Source of the DNA: Peptococcaceae bacterium
GTDB taxonomy: Bacteria; Bacillota; Desulfitobacteriia; Desulfitobacteriales; Syntrophobotulaceae
Direction: 5' to 3'
NCBI GenBank assembly: GCA_012524045.1
Contig: JAAYSI010000203.1
Location: forward strand, 1-46,568
Length of the DNA stretch: 46,568 bases
A program made the position numbers and the translations under genes. This document shows positions 42,594 through 46,568 of this stretch, one piece after another. The notes beneath the pieces are model-generated. The model did not search any database. It worked only from the letters and a program-made list of their open reading frames with translations, and was not told the DNA's origin. Positions within the stretch are counted from its first letter, which is position 1. Each line of letters opens with the position of its first letter.

Positions 42594-43397
42594 ATGATGC
42601 AGTATAATCGCGGAAATCTGCTTATTATCGGAGGAGCAGAAGATAAAGAAAAAGAGTGTAAGATTCTTAAATTTTTTTATAAAGAAGCGGGTGGGAAGGA
42701 CTCGCGAATCTGCATTATCACTGCCGCATCCGAAAGGGCGGCTGAAGCGGCTGAACCCTATCAAGAGTTGTTCAAAAAATTTGGCTGTGCAGATGTAACC
42801 GCGCTGAATTTCTATACAAGGGAGGACGCCAATTCTCCGGAAAATCTTACTAAAATTAAACGAAGCAGCGGGATTTTTTTTACAGGTGGAGATCAATTGC
42901 GGATTACGGCTATGCTCGGAGGGACGGAGATTGGGAAAGCGCTGCACATGCTGTACGAAAACAATGTAATCATAGCCGGAACCAGTGCCGGAGCTTCGGT
43001 AATGTCGGATACTATGATTATCGGCGGAGAGGGTGATACCCCGGGTGAAGATTTGATAAGAATGGGGCCCGGTTTAGGTCTGCTGAGAGGAGTAATTATC
43101 GATCAACATTTCGCCCAGAGAGGAAGAATCGGCCGCTTACTTACCGCTGTAGCTTTGAATCCCCATGTTCTAGGGATAGGGATAGATGAGGATACTTCGA
43201 TACATGTTCGGGCAGACGGCAAAGTCCGGGTAGTGGGCAGAGGCACTGCACTGATTTTGGATGCAGCCAATGCTGTACTGTCCAATGTGGACGAGTTGTA
43301 TGACGGTAGGCCTTTGGCCTTTGCCCCAGTTCGTTTGCACGTTCTATGTGAAGGCTTCGAGTTTAATATATGGGAGCGTACCAGCAGCCGGCAGTAA
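42594..43397 (+). CDS. cphB: Cyanophycinase
   Basis: A 267-residue serine exopeptidase of the S51 family. The nucleophile motif GTSAGAS is intact, with LLIIGGAEDKEKE at the N-terminus and IDQHFAQRGRIGRLL and GIGIDEDTS typical of CphB. It releases beta-Asp-Arg dipeptides from cyanophycin. GGAGGG lies six bases before ATG 42594. cphA follows after about 120 bases, so synthesis and breakdown enzymes are encoded together. Confidence 0.94.
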   Translation: MMQYNRGNLLIIGGAEDKEKECKILKFFYKEAGGKDSRICIITAASERAAEAAEPYQELFKKFGCADVTALNFYTREDANSPENLTKIKRSSGIFFTGGDQLRITAMLGGTEIGKALHMLYENNVIIAGTSAGASVMSDTMIIGGEGDTPGEDLIRMGPGLGLLRGVIIDQHFAQRGRIGRLLTAVALNPHVLGIGIDEDTSIHVRADGKVRVVGRGTALILDAANAVLSNVDELYDGRPLAFAPVRLHVLCEGFEFNIWERTSSRQ

Positions 43398-43516
43398 GGC
43401 TCGGCTGTTAGTACAATCTATTGGAAGTTTATTGGGAATACAACGGGAATATAAATGAACTTATTAGGAAAAAATAGTTAAGTATTATGTATTACAAAAC
43501 AGGAGGCAACTCAGGA

Positions 43517-46177
43517 ATGAAAATACACCATGTCGGGGCAATGGAAGGTGCTAACTTTTTTAGCTACCAGCCTGTTATCCGAGGAATTGTCGATATTTCC
43601 GACTGGCACGGGAAAATGACTAAAGAGATAGGAGATTTCAATCAAAGACTGTTAAAAGCCATCCCTTCGTTAGCGGCTCACAGCTGTTCCCGCGGGAAGG
43701 TCGGGGGTTTTATCGAGAGACTCGAAGAAGGGACCTTGCCGGGACATGTCCTTGAACACATTGCGCTCGAATTATTAAACCTAGCAGGAGAAAAAACTCG
43801 CTATGGGAAAACCCGTTTATTAGATGAAACTAAAAACGAATATGAGATAATCTATCAATATGAATGTAAAGAAGCTGCGCTGGAAGCCTTTTACTACGCT
43901 GCCGAAATAATGAATGAATTGCGTAATGGGATTGAGCCGGATGTAGCTTTGGCAGTACAGAGCTTAAAGACTATTAGAGCGCGGCATTTACCCGGGCCTT
44001 CAACCAGAGCTATTTTGGAGGCCTGTTCCCGCCGAGGAATCCCGTACCAAAGATTAGGTGAAGGGAGTCTTTATCAGTTGGGGTACGGTCGTTTGCAAAG
44101 GCGGATCCAAGCGGCAATGACGGATAAAACGGCTTGTATCGGTGTGGATATAGCTTCGGATAAACAGCTTACGCGCAAAATTCTGCAGGAAGCAGCATTA
44201 CCGGTACCTTTTGGCATGGTAGTTCGTTCGGAGGAAGAGCTACTGGAGAACTTTAAAAAATTGCAAGGCAGCGTTGTAGTAAAGCCTTGTAAAGGAAATC
44301 AGGGCAAAGGGGTCTCTTTGAATTTAAGAAAAGAGGCGGATGTGCTGGCTGCTTTTCGCTTGGCTGAAGTATATGACTCAAAAGTGATAATAGAGGAATA
44401 TGTTAAAGGTAATAATTATCGGCTTTTGGTTGTTGGCGGCAAAATGGTAGCAGCAGCGCTAAGAATACCTCCTTTAGTAGTGGGGGACGGAGAATCCACT
44501 ATTAAGGAATTAGTAGAAAAAGAAAATAAAAATCCTCTACGTGGAGAAGGACATGAGAATTATTTAACAAAAATAATATTGGATTCAGTCGCTATAATGG
44601 ATATAAAACGCCAAGGCTTGGCGTTAAATACCATACCTCCGAAAGGGCAGAGAATTTTCTTAAGACAGAGTGCCAATTTGAGTACCGGCGGTACCGCAAC
44701 CGATATAACCGATATTGTTCACCCGGATAATGCTCAGCTAGCGGTTTATGCTGCAAGTATTTTAGGTCTGGATATTGCGGGAGTGGATTTTATTCTGCAG
44801 GATATCAGTAAGTCTTATTTGGAGCAGGATGGAAAGATTATAGAAATAAATGCTGCCCCGGGGTTAAGAATGCATTTGCAGCCAAGTGCCGGAAAAGCAA
44901 GGGATGTGGGTGAAGAAATAGTAAGGCTCTTATTTCCCCAGGGTAACGGTAGAATTCCAGTGGTTTCGGTGACTGGAACAAATGGCAAGACCACTACGGT
45001 TCGGCTGATTAGTAAAATGTTGCAAAAACAAAAATTATGTGTGGGGATGACTTCGACCGAAGGGATTTTTATTAATGACAAAATACTGTGTAAAGGGGAT
45101 TTAAGCGGTCCTCAAAGTGCGCAGGTAGTGCTTAGGCATCCGGAAGTACAAGTTGCTGTGTTGGAAACGGCGCGCGGGGGGATTTTACGCTCAGGTTTAG
45201 GCTATGATTACGCCGATGTAGCGGTCATCACCAATATTTCTGAGGATCATCTCGGCCAATATGGCATTGATGATTTGGAAGATCTGACGAAAGTAAAAAG
45301 CTTAGTGGCTGAAGTAGTCCGAAAGCATAGCTATGTAATCTTGAATGCTGAAGACCCAAATGTGCTAAGACTTGTCAATAATACCACAGGAAAAGTAGTC
45401 CTTTTCAGTACAAAACTCCAAAATAGAGCGGTTAGCAAACACCTGTCAATAGGAGGAACCGCCGTAGTGGTGGATAAAGGGCGCATATTGGTCTGTATTG
45501 GATCAACTAGCAATTTTGTTTGTCATCTAAGTAAAATCCCACTCACTTGGGGCGGTAAAGCTAAACATAATGTCCAAAACGTTTTGGCGGCTGTAGGTGC
45601 TTGCTGGGCTTTGGGCTACAGCGTTATCCAAATAAGAAAAGCAATATGTGGGTTTGGGGCGAATATTGAGGATAACCCTGGCCGGCTTGAATATTACGAA
45701 GTAAATGGTTTAAAAGTGATCCTGGATTATGCGCACAATCCAGGTGGAGTAAAAGAAGTGCTAAATACCCTAAGAAATTTAAAATATAAGAAGCTGATCG
45801 GTTGTGTTGGCCTGCCCGGTGATCGCCTAGATAGCACCATCCGGAACTTTGCTTCAGAAATAGCGGGTGCTTTTGATTATATCTTCATTAAGGAAGATCA
45901 GAACCCAAGGGGCCGAAAAGCCGGGGAAGTGGCAAAAATTATTTATGATCAGCTAATAACAGAAGGATTGAAGCCCAATAAATTGAACATTGTGTTAAAG
46001 GAACAAGAAGCGTTTAAACAAGCTTTAAAAAAGGCAACGAAGGGCGATATCGTAATCGTCTTTTATGAGAAGGCCGAACCATTAAGAAAAATCCTAAAAC
46101 AAATAATAACAGAGAATATGGCGAACGATAAACTGGACGAGGCTGATATTGTTCAGAAAGTTTCTCTGGAAGTTTAA
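43517..46177 (+). CDS. cphA: Cyanophycin synthetase
   Basis: An 886-residue, two-domain ligase. An N-terminal region with the cyanophycin-type RGKVGGFIERLEEGTLPGHVLEHIALEL motif leads to an ATP-grasp domain (about 170-470, with KPCKGNQGKGV and INAAPGLRMHL) that adds Asp, then a Mur-ligase-like domain with P-loop VTGTNGKTTTVRL (about 484-496) that adds Arg. It makes multi-L-arginyl-poly-L-aspartate, a nitrogen store. Active CphA has been described from Desulfitobacterium, consistent with this call. I start at ATG 43517 with AGGAGG ten bases upstream; an in-frame ATG at 43487 would add ten residues before that site. Confidence 0.94.
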   Translation: MKIHHVGAMEGANFFSYQPVIRGIVDISDWHGKMTKEIGDFNQRLLKAIPSLAAHSCSRGKVGGFIERLEEGTLPGHVLEHIALELLNLAGEKTRYGKTRLLDETKNEYEIIYQYECKEAALEAFYYAAEIMNELRNGIEPDVALAVQSLKTIRARHLPGPSTRAILEACSRRGIPYQRLGEGSLYQLGYGRLQRRIQAAMTDKTACIGVDIASDKQLTRKILQEAALPVPFGMVVRSEEELLENFKKLQGSVVVKPCKGNQGKGVSLNLRKEADVLAAFRLAEVYDSKVIIEEYVKGNNYRLLVVGGKMVAAALRIPPLVVGDGESTIKELVEKENKNPLRGEGHENYLTKIILDSVAIMDIKRQGLALNTIPPKGQRIFLRQSANLSTGGTATDITDIVHPDNAQLAVYAASILGLDIAGVDFILQDISKSYLEQDGKIIEINAAPGLRMHLQPSAGKARDVGEEIVRLLFPQGNGRIPVVSVTGTNGKTTTVRLISKMLQKQKLCVGMTSTEGIFINDKILCKGDLSGPQSAQVVLRHPEVQVAVLETARGGILRSGLGYDYADVAVITNISEDHLGQYGIDDLEDLTKVKSLVAEVVRKHSYVILNAEDPNVLRLVNNTTGKVVLFSTKLQNRAVSKHLSIGGTAVVVDKGRILVCIGSTSNFVCHLSKIPLTWGGKAKHNVQNVLAAVGACWALGYSVIQIRKAICGFGANIEDNPGRLEYYEVNGLKVILDYAHNPGGVKEVLNTLRNLKYKKLIGCVGLPGDRLDSTIRNFASEIAGAFDYIFIKEDQNPRGRKAGEVAKIIYDQLITEGLKPNKLNIVLKEQEAFKQALKKATKGDIVIVFYEKAEPLRKILKQIITENMANDKLDEADIVQKVSLEV

Positions 46178-46232
46178 GCAAAAACAGGCTATAATGTAGG
46201 AAAATAATGTTTAAGAAGCCATGGACTAAAAG

Positions 46233-46568
46233 ATGAGAGATTGTATTGTGGAAGCGGCTCCGGCTAAAGTAAATTTAGCCCTGGCCATAAAGAAAAAAAG
46301 ACCTGATGGATACCATGATTTACAGACCATTTTCCAGACAGTGTCTTTATGTGATCAGGTGCAAGTTAAACGCCAAAGTTCGGGAATAGTCTGTAATTGC
46401 GGAAATCTAAGCGGGCCGGATAATCTTGCCTATAAAGCTGCTTCTCTCTTTTGTCAAAGTTTGCCCCGGAATACAGGTGAGTTTGCTAAAAGCGGAGTAG
46501 AAATCACAATTAAAAAGAATATCCCTGTCCAAGCGGGTATGGCTGGCGGAAGCAGCGATGCCGCAGCA
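46233..46568 (+). CDS. ispE: 4-diphosphocytidyl-2-C-methyl-D-erythritol kinase, 3'-truncated
   Basis: The gene runs off the window end. The visible 112 residues start MRDCIVEAAPAKVNLAL and contain the GHMP-kinase signature IPVQAGMAGGSSDAAA. IspE phosphorylates CDP-methylerythritol in the non-mevalonate isoprenoid pathway. In Firmicutes it commonly follows the rnmV-ksgA-yabG(-veg) stretch. The Shine-Dalgarno before ATG 46233 is weak; a TATAAT lies near 46190 but its -35 is unclear. Confidence 0.92.
   Translation, partial: MRDCIVEAAPAKVNLALAIKKKRPDGYHDLQTIFQTVSLCDQVQVKRQSSGIVCNCGNLSGPDNLAYKAASLFCQSLPRNTGEFAKSGVEITIKKNIPVQAGMAGGSSDAAA

Overview
The window looks like a chromosomal segment of a spore-forming, anaerobic Gram-positive bacterium, most probably from the Desulfitobacterium / Desulfosporosinus / Dehalobacter part of the Firmicutes. 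The evidence is the pairing of sporulation genes (bofA, csfB/gin, ricT, abrB, yabG) with strictly anaerobic enzymes (single-chain pyruvate:ferredoxin oxidoreductase, indolepyruvate oxidoreductase), the long Firmicutes-type SRP RNA, purine-rich Shine-Dalgarno sites and frequent TTG/GTG starts. The genus assignment is inference; no rRNA or marker phylogeny is available here.

Layout. 1-2.4 kb: the 3' end of a molybdoenzyme operon (NrfD-type membrane subunit cut by the window edge, TorD-type chaperone), then a lipoprotein with two rhodanese domains. 2.5-5.6 kb: a cysteine-rich small protein, a HAD hydrolase, an MFS transporter and a 39-residue basic protein. 5.7-9.5 kb: the classic block tRNA-Ser(GGA), SRP RNA, dnaX, ybaB, recR, bofA. 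9.5-13.5 kb: a long, strongly structured leader followed by nifJ/por. 13.7-15.6 kb: an LtaS-type sulfatase on the minus strand. 15.8-23.6 kb: the conserved gin, Orn/Lys/Arg decarboxylase, holB, ricT, yabA, rsmI, (abrB, minus), metG, tatD cluster; tmk, yaaQ and yaaR, usual neighbours of holB, are absent.

23.7-39.1 kb: a block of mostly minus-strand genes sits where tatD would normally be followed by yabE/rnmV/ksgA. It holds a membrane protein, a zinc-ribbon protein, a YgjP-like metallopeptidase, a paired radical-SAM/partner module associated with DNA metabolism, iorAB, a sodium:solute symporter, an orphan Phd/YefM antitoxin, a two-component system with an ABC-2 exporter, a secreted protein with its own promoter and palindrome, and a tandem P-loop ATPase. 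39.3-46.6 kb: the conserved block resumes with an AlbA_2 (Schlafen-type) gene overlapping rnmV, then ksgA (apparently with an ATT start), yabG, cyanophycinase and cyanophycin synthetase, and the 5' part of ispE.

How the genes fit together: the replication/repair genes (dnaX, holB, recR, yabA), translation/RNA genes (SRP RNA, metG, rsmI, rnmV, ksgA) and sporulation regulators are the usual housekeeping mix. PFOR and IorAB are ferredoxin-linked 2-oxoacid oxidoreductases. CphA/CphB would make and break an Asp-Arg nitrogen reserve. The most unusual signals are the three-way-junction RNA candidate in the nifJ leader, an 18-nt antisense copy of the tRNA-Ser 3' end just behind that tRNA, the ATT start of ksgA, and the AlbA_2/RNase M5 overlap. 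No IS elements, prophage genes or CRISPR arrays were seen.
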